DNA of 64,000 nucleotides from CAZSAK01 sp964605155 (GCA_964605155.1 CAZSAK010000014.1:1-64000); one strand, 5' to 3'. Shown: positions 1 to 8,668, numbered from the stretch's first letter. Notes: generated from the letters alone by a model not told the origin. Numbers and translations are program-made.

Positions 1-131
1 GCAAAAAAAACGATAATTTCACTGGTGTGTGTGCAAGATCTGTCGGCCGGCCGTGCGGTTATCGAGTGGTTGTGTATAACATACTGCTCGGAGCGTAAAA
101 ATTATGAGATGTGATAGCAGGATAGGCGAAT

Positions 132-557
132 TCAGAAAGGCTTTACAGTCGCCAGGATGACGATGGCTATCAGAAACAGGACCGGGATTTCATTCAGCCA
201 ACGATAGAATCTATGGGAATGCCGATTGCGATCATGTTTGAAATCTAACAACAATTTTCCGCAATAGGCATGGTAGACGATCAGCAATACAACCAGTGTA
301 AGTTTAATGTGCAGCCAACCCATGCCGGCATATAGCTCCCAGGCATAATCTATCAACATCCATATGCCAATAATCACGGTGAGGACCGCCCCGGGTGTCA
401 TGATGCCAAAAAACAGTTTGCGTTCCATAACCTTGAACCGTTCGATTCCGGGTGCATCTTCACACATTGCATGATAGACGAACAGGCGGGGCAGGTAGAA
501 CAGACCCGCAAACCAGGTCACCATAAAGATGATATGAAATGCCTTGAGCCAATACAC
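132..557 (-). CDS. hemJ: Protoporphyrinogen IX oxidase HemJ
   Basis: HemJ is an integral membrane haem protein that oxidises protoporphyrinogen IX to protoporphyrin IX, the penultimate step of haem synthesis. The 141-residue length and about four hydrophobic helices fit the family. The N-terminus reads MYWLKAFHIIFMVTWFAGLF, with the conserved His in KAFHI, followed by the LPRLFVYHA motif, both HemJ hallmarks. The start codon is GTG at 557; no strong ribosome site precedes it, but the family N-terminus begins at this residue. The gene is monocistronic here and convergent with nothing visible in the first 131 bases of the window. HemJ usually replaces HemG or HemY, so this organism probably uses it as its main oxygen-independent-type enzyme (inference). 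Confidence 0.93.
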   Translation of the reverse strand: MYWLKAFHIIFMVTWFAGLFYLPRLFVYHAMCEDAPGIERFKVMERKLFFGIMTPGAVLTVIIGIWMLIDYAWELYAGMGWLHIKLTLVVLLIVYHAYCGKLLLDFKHDRNRHSHRFYRWLNEIPVLFLIAIVILATVKPF

Positions 558-649
558 TGTATTAAGGGTTATCCTGACCTGAGGATTTGATCGATAACAA
601 CGGATTGCATTAATGCAATGTATTATATCAAACTCGGGGATCTGATGGG

Positions 650-2422
650 CTATCTGGAAGCGGGGGTGCGTCCGATTTTATATTGATAGTGTGCCTCGAT
701 ATCCTGCCGGGTGAGTATTCCGTCGATTTTCAGCTTGCCGTACAAGGTGTGGGTGATACAGACAGCCTCGGCTTGGGTTTTAAATACCATGTCGATGGCT
801 TCCTGCAAGGTTGCCTGAAGCGGGATGACAGCCAGCTCCATGCGTTGGGCGGGGATGTCGAGAAGGTCGATCTCAGGGGATAATTCACCCGTTGCTGTAG
901 AGTTCTGCTCCTGCTGATACAAGGCAAGATCTGAAGCGGGCATTAATGAATTGGGTTTCTGTTCTTCCGTGATGACAATCCATTGCGGTTGTTTAACCAG
1001 TATGGCCTGTGCCTTGTCCGCCGTCACATACCTATCTGTAACATTGATGTCAGTGTTCATGATCGTTGCCACTCCAACCCTGCGCAATGATTGGGCAACC
1101 GGATCGTTGCGATAATCCAGGCCACGCGCACGCATCAGCATGAGGAACACAGACTCTTTACCGAACAGTTCGCTACTCATCAGCCCCGAGGCTATGACCG
1201 CAAGCATACCGGGCAGTATGATATTGGGATTGGCCGTCATTTCTACCATTGCAGTCAAGGCGGCCAATGGTGCCTGGAGTGTACCCCCCATCATGGCACC
1301 CATGCCGATGATCGCATAAAATGCATGTGACGATACCTCGCCTGGAAAGGCAAGTTGGGCGATAAGCCCCATCGCACCGCCGGCGGCGGCTCCTATAACG
1401 ATCGTCGGCCCGATCAACCCGCCGGGCAGGCCGAGACCGACACCTGCAGAGGTGGCTACCAGTTTCAGGATCACAATCGATGACAATACCGCAATACCGA
1501 GTTTCCCTGCCAAAGCAGCATTCACGGTATCATAACCAATACTCATGATTTCAGGGAGCACCCAGGCACACAGGCCGACAAGCAGGCCTGCGACCGTAGT
1601 GCGTTGCCACAATGGCCTCAAACCGCCCAGTTTGGAGAAATACTGCAGGAAGTGAATAAACGTCGCCGCCAGTATCCCGATCACAAGCCCCATCATCAGT
1701 ACATACGGCAGCTCACCCAGTGATTCCAATCCGAGCGGTGGAACAGTAAATACGGGGTCCGAACCCAGGATCATACGCATAACCGCTGTTGCACATACGG
1801 CTGACAATATGACCGGTGTAAATCCGGCGATAGTGTATTCCATCATGATGACTTCCATGGAGAAAACGACACCTGCCAACGGGGTGTTGAATGATGCAGC
1901 GATAGCTGCTGCGACGCCGCAGGCCACCATGACCTGGATACTGTTGTTAGGTAATTTCAGCAGCTGCCCCATCAAGCTGCCGCTGGCCGCTCCAAGGTGA
2001 ACACTCGGACCTTCGCGTCCGACGGAATGACCGCTGATGATCGATATGGCCGCGCCTATCAACTGCCACAGCGCGTTTCGAAGTGGCATACGGCCTTGAT
2101 GATATGCCAATCGCTCCATCACATGAGTGACACCCACATGCCGGGCGTCTCTTGCGACATACTGGAACAACAATCCGACTAACAGGCCCCCGCCTGTAGA
2201 AAGTAATAGCCGGGTGACCGGCTTCAATGCTTCATAGTTATCTGCCAGACCGCTAGGCAGGAATGAGGCCTGCGTATATTCCAGCAGCAGACGAAATCCA
2301 ACGATTAGCAATCCGGCGGTAATGCCACAGATAATGCCCAGTAGTGCCAGGTGTGGCAGTCGAACCGTCATCGCAAGACGGAGCTGCAGTGTTTCCAATA
2401 ACTTTGCCGGATAGGGCCTCAA
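650..2422 (-). CDS. ClC-family chloride channel/transporter with C-terminal CBS region
   Basis: This is a 590-residue ClC-type anion channel or H+/anion antiporter of the inner membrane. Hydrophobic helices fill about residues 25-435. The gating-glutamate motif GREGP lies at residues 135-139, and a GGLIGP-type motif occurs near residue 335. The usual first filter motif GSGIP is not recognisable; the equivalent stretch near residues 92-104 is divergent, so the transported anion cannot be named. The C-terminal 140 residues contain a pair of CBS-like segments, which in this family bind nucleotides and control gating. The longest reading frame starts with TTG at 2422, which has an AAGGA seven bases upstream. 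An in-frame ATG at 2371 (residue 18) lacks such a site. The gene stands alone between hemJ and the CNBD-rhodanese gene. Confidence 0.9.
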   Translation of the reverse strand: MRPYPAKLLETLQLRLAMTVRLPHLALLGIICGITAGLLIVGFRLLLEYTQASFLPSGLADNYEALKPVTRLLLSTGGGLLVGLLFQYVARDARHVGVTHVMERLAYHQGRMPLRNALWQLIGAAISIISGHSVGREGPSVHLGAASGSLMGQLLKLPNNSIQVMVACGVAAAIAASFNTPLAGVVFSMEVIMMEYTIAGFTPVILSAVCATAVMRMILGSDPVFTVPPLGLESLGELPYVLMMGLVIGILAATFIHFLQYFSKLGGLRPLWQRTTVAGLLVGLCAWVLPEIMSIGYDTVNAALAGKLGIAVLSSIVILKLVATSAGVGLGLPGGLIGPTIVIGAAAGGAMGLIAQLAFPGEVSSHAFYAIIGMGAMMGGTLQAPLAALTAMVEMTANPNIILPGMLAVIASGLMSSELFGKESVFLMLMRARGLDYRNDPVAQSLRRVGVATIMNTDINVTDRYVTADKAQAILVKQPQWIVITEEQKPNSLMPASDLALYQQEQNSTATGELSPEIDLLDIPAQRMELAVIPLQATLQEAIDMVFKTQAEAVCITHTLYGKLKIDGILTRQDIEAHYQYKIGRTPASR

Positions 2423-2582
2423 CCTGTCATCCTTGAACCAATGAGGTTACGATTTTAACAGTATGTGATCATCATTGGATCAATGTGCAATGGATTAATT
2501 TCATATGATGCAGACAGCGGTATTCAGGATCGTCTGCCTCGTCTACAGTTGAATGTCTGCTGACAGACCGGGATATTAGGGA

Positions 2583-3692
2583 TTATGACTGAGATGACGC
2601 AATATCAGTCACCATTTGGTCACTGGACACATATTCAAGCCCGTCCTGTAATACACTTGCTTTCAGTCCGTATTGGGTGAGGACGAATGCTGCGGCGGAA
2701 CTCCTGCGCCCTGTCTGGCAGTAACAAATATAGGATTGCGAATGGTCCAGGTCCCTGGCGCATTTATGCAGATCCTGCATAGGAATATTAATGGCATCCG
2801 GCAGATGTGAATGTTGATATTCTGTTGCCAGCCTGACGTCGATCCACATCGCTCCATTGTGAATCATGCTGTTTGCCATATCATAATCTATCCATTGCAG
2901 AGTCGGTTGTGTGAGGAGTTTGTTAAAATCTTCTTTTGACAGGCGCAATAACACCCCGTCCGTCATCATCGAAACCGTGGCATTACGCGGTTTGTCCGAG
3001 ATAAGTGCTGCCTCACCGAAACTGCTGCCTTCATTAAGTTCGGTGATCTCGATTGAATCCTCATTATTGTCAGGATTGCGTGTAACGAGGACGATACCTT
3101 CATTCGTCATGTAAAAAAAGTCGCCCGGATCACCCTGACGGATGATGATATCACCGGCGTGTACCTTGATCGGCTCGAGCCTGTTAAGCAGTTCCTCGAT
3201 ATTGGCCGGGGGTAATTTCCTGAACGTTGCAGATTTGAGCATCAATTTCAGCCAATTGCCCTTATCGATGGTTAGGATGCCGTCTGTACTCATCACCACC
3301 TCTGTTTCAGGGGCGGAGATCTGTCCCCAGGTCATCAGGGTATCAAGCAATTCCTTGTTTACGCGGACTATGGTCGATGGGGAAGTAGTAATCGCAGATT
3401 TCACGCTCTGCTGTTCCCTGGTGATCGGATGGCGTGTTTCATCGGTCCCGCCCCTGATTAGACGTTTTTCATCGTTATTGAGTGTCAGCTCGAGATCGCC
3501 GCTTAACAGATACACAGCCTGCTGGCTTGAGTCATCACCGTTAATAAATAGTGATACACCTGAATCAAGATGTTCCTTGGTTGACTGGCTGGCCAGTTCC
3601 TGAATGTATTCAGGGGTCAGCGATGAGATGGGCTCGAGGTGTTGCAGTATATCGATGTTCAGATTATCTGCCGATTCGGTTGTGGCTGTCAT
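2583..3692 (-). CDS. Cyclic nucleotide-binding domain protein fused to rhodanese
   Basis: A soluble 369-residue protein with three parts. Residues 20-125 resemble a degenerate cNMP-binding beta roll. Residues 155-262 form a canonical cNMP-binding domain, with the phosphate-binding cassette at 225-240 (FGEAALISDKPRNATV). Residues 275-355 are a rhodanese domain with active-site loop CQTGRRS, catalytic Cys325. No helix-turn-helix or membrane segment is present, so it is not a Crp-type regulator. Known family chemistry suggests cyclic-nucleotide-controlled handling of a cysteine persulfide, or a sensory use of the rhodanese fold; the ligand and sulfur acceptor are unknown. The start is ATG. The gene is monocistronic, with a 320-base spacer upstream that must carry its promoter. 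Confidence 0.85.
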   Translation of the reverse strand: MTATTESADNLNIDILQHLEPISSLTPEYIQELASQSTKEHLDSGVSLFINGDDSSQQAVYLLSGDLELTLNNDEKRLIRGGTDETRHPITREQQSVKSAITTSPSTIVRVNKELLDTLMTWGQISAPETEVVMSTDGILTIDKGNWLKLMLKSATFRKLPPANIEELLNRLEPIKVHAGDIIIRQGDPGDFFYMTNEGIVLVTRNPDNNEDSIEITELNEGSSFGEAALISDKPRNATVSMMTDGVLLRLSKEDFNKLLTQPTLQWIDYDMANSMIHNGAMWIDVRLATEYQHSHLPDAINIPMQDLHKCARDLDHSQSYICYCQTGRRSSAAAFVLTQYGLKASVLQDGLEYVSSDQMVTDIASSQS

Positions 3693-4012
3693 GGGGGGCT
3701 CAAATTTTCTCTTTGTATTTCAATACGGTATATATTGCAATTATCACGCCATATTCCCTGCAGGTGACGGTTTTATGCTGACACACGGTTTCGGTTGATC
3801 TCAAAGTATTTATGTACGCATACCATATCCGTGGATATCATCGGCAAACTAGAAAAAATCTTCAAAAATCAGGTTCAAATGTGCATATTTTAGAATTTTA
3901 AGGCGATGATTTTGTTGCTCGACATCGCATATCCGCTGCTTCACAAGGCACGTCGGTATAAAGCGGTTGATGGGTGATCTTCCGCACATGAACAGTGTTG
4001 CCGGGATTCAGC
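3693..4012. other. Intergenic region, no gene seen
   Basis: This 320-base spacer lies upstream of the CNBD-rhodanese gene and downstream of the DUF2905 gene. It is AT-richer than its neighbours and probably holds the promoter of the CNBD-rhodanese gene. A short inverted repeat, ATATCC-GT-GGATAT, lies at 3825-3838 and could be an operator, but repeats of this size also occur by chance. No open reading frame with coding character or RNA gene is evident. Confidence 0.4.
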
Positions 4013-4213
4013 TTATTTACGGAACAGCCAGAACAGCAATGTCACGATCAGACTGACGATAATGGATGTCGTGATGGGAAAATAAAAGCGGAAATTATCA
4101 CGTTCAATAAAGATATCACCTGGTAGCCGCCCGATTCCGGATTTTTGAACCCAGGGCCAGATCAGACCGAGTATGACAATGATAATGCCAATGGTAATAA
4201 GTGTTCTGGACAT
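4013..4213 (-). CDS. DUF2905-family small membrane protein
   Basis: This 66-residue protein has two hydrophobic helices (about residues 4-22 and 43-63). They are separated by a short conserved loop containing GIGRLPGDIFIERDN, which is the signature of the DUF2905 family. The function of the family is unknown; it is a small inner-membrane protein. The gene follows rpiA on the same strand with an 18-base gap, so the two are probably co-transcribed. The ATG start is preceded only by a weak purine-rich stretch, in keeping with translation coupled to rpiA. The length matches the family, and nothing looks truncated. Confidence 0.85.
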   Translation of the reverse strand: MSRTLITIGIIIVILGLIWPWVQKSGIGRLPGDIFIERDNFRFYFPITTSIIVSLIVTLLFWLFRK

Positions 4214-4231
4214 GATGTCACTTAATGTCGA

Positions 4232-4888
4232 TCAGGTCAGCGTGCGCACCCCTTGTGCCGTTCCAAGCAGTAGCACATCAGCCGGACGCCTGGCAAAAAG
4301 TCCATTAGTAACGATACCCACGATGTTATTAAACTCCTCTTCCAGTTTCGCGGGTTCGAGTATCTGCAGGTTGTGAATATCCAGGATCACGTTGCCGTTA
4401 TCAGTGACAAATCCTTCCCGCAATACGGGCTTGGCGCCACGTTTTACGATCTCACGTGCAATATAACTACGTGCCATCGGGATAACCTCAAGAGGCAGGG
4501 GGAAGGTACCCAGTATATCCACGAGTTTTGAATCGTCACAGATACAGATGAATTTGTCACTGACGGCAGCCACAATTTTTTCCCTCGTGAGTGCGCCGCC
4601 ACCTCCCTTGATGAGTTGAAGATATTGATTGGTTTCATCGGCGCCATCGACGTAGAGACGTATTTCATCAACCGTATTGAGATCAAGGACCTCAATTCCA
4701 TGCGATCTCAGACGCGACGCTGTGATCTCGGAACTGGCGACCGTGCCGTCTATCTTGTGTTTGATTCTGGCCAGTGCATCGATAAAGTGATTGGCAGTGG
4801 ATCCCGTGCCTACGCCAACGATGGTGCCCGCCTCCACATACTCCAGCGCTGCTTCCGCGACCTTTTTTTTAAGTTCGTCCTGAGTCAT
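4232..4888 (-). CDS. rpiA: Ribose-5-phosphate isomerase A
   Basis: RpiA interconverts ribose 5-phosphate and ribulose 5-phosphate in the pentose phosphate pathway. In an autotroph it also feeds ribulose 5-phosphate to phosphoribulokinase, which is encoded further along this window. The motifs GVGTGSTANHF near the N-terminus, DGADETN around residue 80 and KGGGGALTREK around residue 93 are those of the active site. The start at 4888 gives MTQDELKKKV, the usual family N-terminus, and is preceded by CTGGAGA, a good ribosome site. An upstream in-frame extension to 4933 adds 15 residues unlike the family. The 218-residue length matches E. coli RpiA. The gene is divergent from ilvA and precedes the DUF2905 gene. 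Confidence 0.95.
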   Translation of the reverse strand: MTQDELKKKVAEAALEYVEAGTIVGVGTGSTANHFIDALARIKHKIDGTVASSEITASRLRSHGIEVLDLNTVDEIRLYVDGADETNQYLQLIKGGGGALTREKIVAAVSDKFICICDDSKLVDILGTFPLPLEVIPMARSYIAREIVKRGAKPVLREGFVTDNGNVILDIHNLQILEPAKLEEEFNNIVGIVTNGLFARRPADVLLLGTAQGVRTLT

Positions 4889-5069
4889 TTTGATATTCTC
4901 CAGTACTTGGTTCACCCGCGAACCACGGGTCAAGACAAGGATGCCATGTTGAAAGAAATCATATCATGGCAGTGAAGGAAATTCCGACCGAAAACAAGGG
5001 TCCCCTGGTTTTTTCATGCAGACAAATCCCAGGCTAGGCAGGAACGGATATTGCTGCTAATTTATAGTC

Positions 5070-6596
5070 ATGCCGGATAGCTATATCACCAGAATCCTCA
5101 AGGCGCGCGTCTACGATGTTGCGCAGGAAACGCCCCTTGATGAAATGCCAACTCTCTCCCGCAGGATATCAAATCAGGTACTTCTCAAACGTGAGGATCT
5201 GCAACAGGTTTTTTCCTTCAAATTGCGAGGTGCCTACAATTGCATCGCCCGGCTGGATCCCGTGCGGTATAAAAATGGCGTGATCACCGCTTCTGCGGGG
5301 AACCATGCACAGGGTGTAGCACTCGCCGCTCAAAAGATGGGTATCAAAGCACTGATAGTTATGCCCAAGACCACACCTCCCATTAAAGTTGCGGCGGTTC
5401 GGGACATGGGTGCGAGGATCCTTTTACATGGTGATACCTATGACGATGCCTATCAGCATGCCCAGGCACTGGCCGATAAGCGTGGAATGGCATTTATCCA
5501 TCCATACGACGACCCGGATGTGATTGCCGGGCAGGGTACCATTGCCATGGAGATACTACATGCCACGTCCGATACCATCCAGGCTATCTTCGTGCCCGTC
5601 GGGGGTGGCGGGCTGATAGCAGGGGTTGCAGCGTATGTGAAGTCACTCTATCCACATATCAGGATTATCGGGGTCGAACCGGATGATGCACCCTGCATGT
5701 TTTTGGCTATCAAACACAAAAAACGCGTGGTCCTGGACCAAGTCGGAATATTCGCCGATGGTGTCGCTGTGCGCCAAGTTGGTGTGGAGCCGTTTCGAAT
5801 CGCAAAGAAATGTGTCGATGAGGTGATACTGGTATCCACCGATGAAATATGTGCCGCCGTAAAGGATATCTATGATGATACCCGTTCCATCGCGGAACCC
5901 GCCGGTGCGCTTGCGATCGCCGGGCTGAAAAAATATGTCGAGCGAAACAAGCTGAAAGGCCAACGACTGGTGGCAATCGACAGTGGCGCCAATATGAATT
6001 TTGATCGTCTGAGGCACGTGGCAGAGCGGGCCGATGTCGGCGAAAGGCGCGAGGCACTGATCGCTGCCACCATACCTGAACGTCCGGGCAGTTTCCGCAA
6101 ATTTTGTCAGATCATAGGCAAACGCAGTCTGACGGAGTTCAATTATCGTTATGCGGATCCAGATAACGCCCATATTTTCGCCGGAATCGAATTGAACCAT
6201 GGGGAAGGTGAGAAAAATGCCATAATAAGGCAGCTGCGCGCCAAAAAATATCCGGTCATCGATATGACGGATAACGAGATGGCGAAACTGCATGTACGTT
6301 ATATGGTGGGCGGTCGTGCAGAGGACGTGGAACATGAATTGCTGTACCGTTTCGAATTTCCTGAACGACCCGGTGCCTTATTACGATTTTTAATGCACAT
6401 GGGACGGAAGTGGAATATCAGTTTATTCCACTACAGAAATCATGGAGCGGCATATGGACGTGTGCTGGTTGGAATACAGATACCCCCTGCTGATACAAAA
6501 CAGTTCAAGACTTTTCTTGATAATCTGGGATATGCCTACGCAGAAGAAACCGCTAATCCCGCATATCGATTGTTTCTTGGTAGAAACAATAACTAA
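5070..6596 (+). CDS. ilvA: Threonine ammonia-lyase, biosynthetic
   Basis: This PLP enzyme deaminates threonine to 2-oxobutanoate, the first committed step of isoleucine synthesis. The N-terminal catalytic domain (residues 1-325) carries the PLP-lysine motif FSFKLRGAYN near residue 50, SAGNHAQG near residue 75 and the phosphate-binding loop VGGGGLIAG near residue 180. Residues 330-505 contain two ACT-like regulatory domains, as in the isoleucine-inhibited, valine-activated enzyme; the short catabolic form lacks them. The 508-residue length is close to E. coli IlvA (514). The ATG start has no clear ribosome site. The gene is monocistronic and ends 25 bases before a perfect hairpin at 6622-6653. 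Confidence 0.96.
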   Translation: MPDSYITRILKARVYDVAQETPLDEMPTLSRRISNQVLLKREDLQQVFSFKLRGAYNCIARLDPVRYKNGVITASAGNHAQGVALAAQKMGIKALIVMPKTTPPIKVAAVRDMGARILLHGDTYDDAYQHAQALADKRGMAFIHPYDDPDVIAGQGTIAMEILHATSDTIQAIFVPVGGGGLIAGVAAYVKSLYPHIRIIGVEPDDAPCMFLAIKHKKRVVLDQVGIFADGVAVRQVGVEPFRIAKKCVDEVILVSTDEICAAVKDIYDDTRSIAEPAGALAIAGLKKYVERNKLKGQRLVAIDSGANMNFDRLRHVAERADVGERREALIAATIPERPGSFRKFCQIIGKRSLTEFNYRYADPDNAHIFAGIELNHGEGEKNAIIRQLRAKKYPVIDMTDNEMAKLHVRYMVGGRAEDVEHELLYRFEFPERPGALLRFLMHMGRKWNISLFHYRNHGAAYGRVLVGIQIPPADTKQFKTFLDNLGYAYAEETANPAYRLFLGRNNN

Positions 6597-6621
6597 TTGA
6601 TTGGGCTGGGAAATATGCAAA

Positions 6622-6653
6622 AGCAAAAGGCCCGCTCGAGCGGGCCTTTTGCT
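6622..6653. terminator. Bidirectional intrinsic terminator between ilvA and the H1-like gene
   Basis: A perfect 32-base palindrome has 16-base arms that begin AGCAAAAGGCCCGCTC. The GC-rich core CCCGCTCGAGCGGG is flanked by A-runs on the left and T-runs on the right, so it can end transcripts from both sides. It lies 25 bases after the ilvA stop codon and 55 bases beyond the stop of the convergent histone-like gene. Confidence 0.85.
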
Positions 6654-6707
6654 GAATGTCAAAGGGGGTAATGGACTTCCGCTCGGAAGCCCATTGAATC
6701 TTCCCCT

Positions 6708-6878
6708 TTACTTCTTGGCGGCAGCTTTTTTTCTTGTAGCTTTTTTTCTTGTTGCCTTCTTTTTAGTTGCAGGCTTTTTCCTGGCAGCTTTCTTTCTGGT
6801 TGCAGCCTTTTTCTTGGTTGCAGCCTTCTTCCTTGTTGCAGTTTTCTTCTTGGTTGCAGATTTCTTCTTTGTAGCCAT
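6708..6878 (-). CDS. Lysine-rich histone H1-like protein
   Basis: This 56-residue protein consists almost wholly of repeats of the form A(A/T)(K/R)KK, with no acidic residue and no aromatic residue. Such tails occur in bacterial H1-like and AlgP-type proteins and in the C-termini of some HU proteins, where they bind DNA non-specifically through charge. The start ATG at 6878 is preceded by GGAGG at ideal spacing, which excludes the 17-residue upstream extension. The DNA is a low-complexity repeat built on a (T/C)TTCTTGGTTGCAG-like unit on the plus strand. The gene is convergent with ilvA and preceded by a long AT-rich spacer. The codon composition is extreme, but the good ribosome site and flanking terminator support a real gene. 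A role in nucleoid organisation is inferred. Confidence 0.8.
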   Translation of the reverse strand: MATKKKSATKKKTATRKKAATKKKAATRKKAARKKPATKKKATRKKATRKKAAAKK

Positions 6879-7309
6879 TGTAAATATCCTCCAATTGTTA
6901 TCCGCGGTTAAGTATAAACATCTTTGCACATAATGCTAGTCTATTGTGCAAATTTTTTACGTTCAGCAGGGACTATCGGCATGGATAAATTTTTCTTGAA
7001 CATAATTTTTTAAAATTATTTGGTGTCGATGCGGTCCAGTGAGTAGTAAAAAATCTTCAGCAACTGTCATAATCATCATAGAAAAAGCGTTATTAAAAAA
7101 ATGCATGATCAATGGAGAAGTGCTCTGCAACAATATTTTCTGCGATATTGCATGGACTGTTGAGATTGTTTCATGGTGGATCCATTATTGTTTTTTGCTC
7201 CGTTTTTCATGTTGGAGCGATGGATGTGTAAATATTTTTACTGTGAAGGGGCCAAGCGGAGGGGTGAAAATCAGCAACGAGGGATGTGAGAAATTTTTCC
7301 GGATTTCTA
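6879..7309. other. AT-rich intergenic region
   Basis: This 431-base spacer is clearly richer in A and T than the rest of the window. It presumably carries the promoter of the H1-like gene, which reads leftward from it. A plus-strand frame at 7039-7353 exists, but it has poor coding character, is rich in Cys, Trp and Ile, and runs into the 3' end of the EVE gene; I do not call it. No RNA gene is recognised. Confidence 0.4.
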
Positions 7310-7798
7310 TCAGATTTTCCCGATTTCGGTCAATTTTTTCTCCAAATCGATAATAAAACGCCACTGTGCCGGGGTAACGGGCATAATTGAGAGACGGTAT
7401 CCGCGTTGCAACAACGGCATGTCTTTCAGCTCCGGGTAACGTTTTAGCTCATTCAAGCTGATGATACGTTCAAGCGATCTCGCATAACGGACGTCGACCA
7501 TGAACCAACGAGGATTCTCCAGTGTACTTTTAGGGTCAAAATACGGGCTTTGGGGATCTTGCGAGGTAAAGTCCGGATATCCCTCCGTGACTATTGTCAT
7601 GATTCCGGCAATGCCGGGAGTTTTACAATTTGAATGGTAAAAAAAGGCCTGGTCACCCGGTTTCATCTGATCACGCATGTAATTCCTTGCCTGATAATTG
7701 CGAACCCCGTCCCAGTGTTCGGTCTGAAGTGGTGCATTTTTCAGATCATCGATACTGAATGCATCAGGCTCCGATCTCATCAACCAGTAATTAGTCAT
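7310..7798 (-). CDS. EVE-domain protein
   Basis: This 162-residue protein is a complete single EVE domain. The PUA-like fold binds modified bases in nucleic acids, and the human relative is thymocyte nuclear protein 1. The N-terminus MTNYWLMRSEPDAFSIDDL, the WDGVRNYQARNYMRD block near residue 30 and YHSNCKTPGIAGI near residue 54 are family signatures. The stop is well formed, and the gene lies 8 bases downstream of fau on the same strand, so the two form a transcription unit. Its cellular target is not known; in some bacteria EVE proteins are linked to modified-DNA restriction, but nothing of that kind is nearby. Confidence 0.92.
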   Translation of the reverse strand: MTNYWLMRSEPDAFSIDDLKNAPLQTEHWDGVRNYQARNYMRDQMKPGDQAFFYHSNCKTPGIAGIMTIVTEGYPDFTSQDPQSPYFDPKSTLENPRWFMVDVRYARSLERIISLNELKRYPELKDMPLLQRGYRLSIMPVTPAQWRFIIDLEKKLTEIGKI

Positions 7799-7806
7799 AT
7801 TCCAAT

Positions 7807-8415
7807 CTAGGTGGTCGATGAAATCTTGCGCGTCAGATATACCTGTTTATCTGTAACGATCCCGTTCATAGGCATGTCCCATGGCTGGCGCAACAAAGTG
7901 CCAACTTTTTGAAAATCATAGGCAATACCGTAGATATGGGGTTTGTGCCAATAGCGACGATTTCTTAAATATGACAATGTGCGGTCATAAAACCCTCCGC
8001 CCATTCCCAACCTGTTGCCATCGATGTCAAATGCCACCAGCGGTACCAGTACTAGGTCTAGCGAATATGCGCGGACCAGATGACGTGTTGAAACATCGGG
8101 TTCCGGAATGCCATAACAGTTAGCCCGCAGGTAGGTATTTTGATTATAGGGCGCAAATCTCAGTTGATCCGTGATGAGGGTGTCCAGAACGGGGAGGTAA
8201 CATTTCTTCTTCATTATCCATGCATGCTGTATCAGCGGGGTGAGATCCAGTTCACCATCATTTGGCAGGTACACGGCGATGTTTTTACAGTTACGGTATA
8301 CCCGAAGACGGCGAATCCTTTTGCTGACGTGACCGGCTGCGATGCGTCGTTCCTTGTCTGATAGATTGCGGCGCTGGGCACGGATTATCTTACGGATTTT
8401 GGACCGGGTGGGCAT
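7807..8415 (-). CDS. fau: 5-formyltetrahydrofolate cyclo-ligase
   Basis: This ATP-dependent enzyme (also called YgfA or MTHFS) converts 5-formyl-THF to 5,10-methenyl-THF and recycles an inhibitory folate. The 202-residue length, the basic N-terminal helix and the substrate/ATP motif GMGGGFYDRTL near residue 137 are diagnostic. Directly upstream on the same strand lie 6S RNA and zapA, the conserved gammaproteobacterial order in which fau is transcribed behind ssrS. The folate link with the gcv genes 8 kb away is functional, not positional. The ATG start has only a weak ribosome site. Confidence 0.93.
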   Translation of the reverse strand: MPTRSKIRKIIRAQRRNLSDKERRIAAGHVSKRIRRLRVYRNCKNIAVYLPNDGELDLTPLIQHAWIMKKKCYLPVLDTLITDQLRFAPYNQNTYLRANCYGIPEPDVSTRHLVRAYSLDLVLVPLVAFDIDGNRLGMGGGFYDRTLSYLRNRRYWHKPHIYGIAYDFQKVGTLLRQPWDMPMNGIVTDKQVYLTRKISSTT

Positions 8416-8467
8416 GCTATGATCAAGAAACGATTATTAAAGTGGGTACAGATTATAGTTATTATCT

Positions 8468-8668
8468 AATGAGAGCAGCCCCCGCATACGTCGTCGTGAA
8501 CACTCGCCCTTGAACCAGCGGTTCAGGTGGGAACAACGGTGATATCTCAGGCTTCCCGCCAAATTGCGGGCTTGCACACTAACATCAGCTCTATATTCCC
8601 GGGTATTCATTTAGGCTCAAGAGTAATACCCGGTTCACTAACGGGCGCCGCAGGGGATGCCCAAATCA
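8468..8668 (-). ncRNA. ssrS: 6S RNA
   Basis: 6S RNA mimics an open promoter and sequesters sigma-70 RNA polymerase in stationary phase. It is called here from position, between zapA and fau on their strand, and from structure. On the minus strand the closing stem pairs 8650-8662 with 8473-8485. Near the 3' end a hairpin built from CCTGAACC and GGTTCAAGG matches the E. coli 3' element, followed by a CGACGACG-like segment and TGCGGGGGCTGCTC. The middle contains further GC-rich hairpins. The ends are given to within about ten bases. No promoter could be fixed with confidence, although TTGACA occurs on the minus strand at 8712-8717. Confidence 0.85.

Noticed and set aside
5643..6335. Long minus-strand frame of 230 codons
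   Set aside because: It lies wholly inside ilvA, which has clear catalytic motifs.
6720..6870. CRISPR-like or satellite array
   Set aside because: The repeats are codon-level repeats of the lysine-rich protein without spacers.
6601..6933. Plus-strand frame rich in FFLVA repeats
   Set aside because: It is the antisense reading of the lysine-repeat gene, which has the ribosome site and terminator on its side.
7039..7353. Plus-strand frame of 104 codons in the AT-rich spacer
   Set aside because: Poor coding composition, no ribosome site, and it runs into the 3' end of the EVE gene on the other strand.
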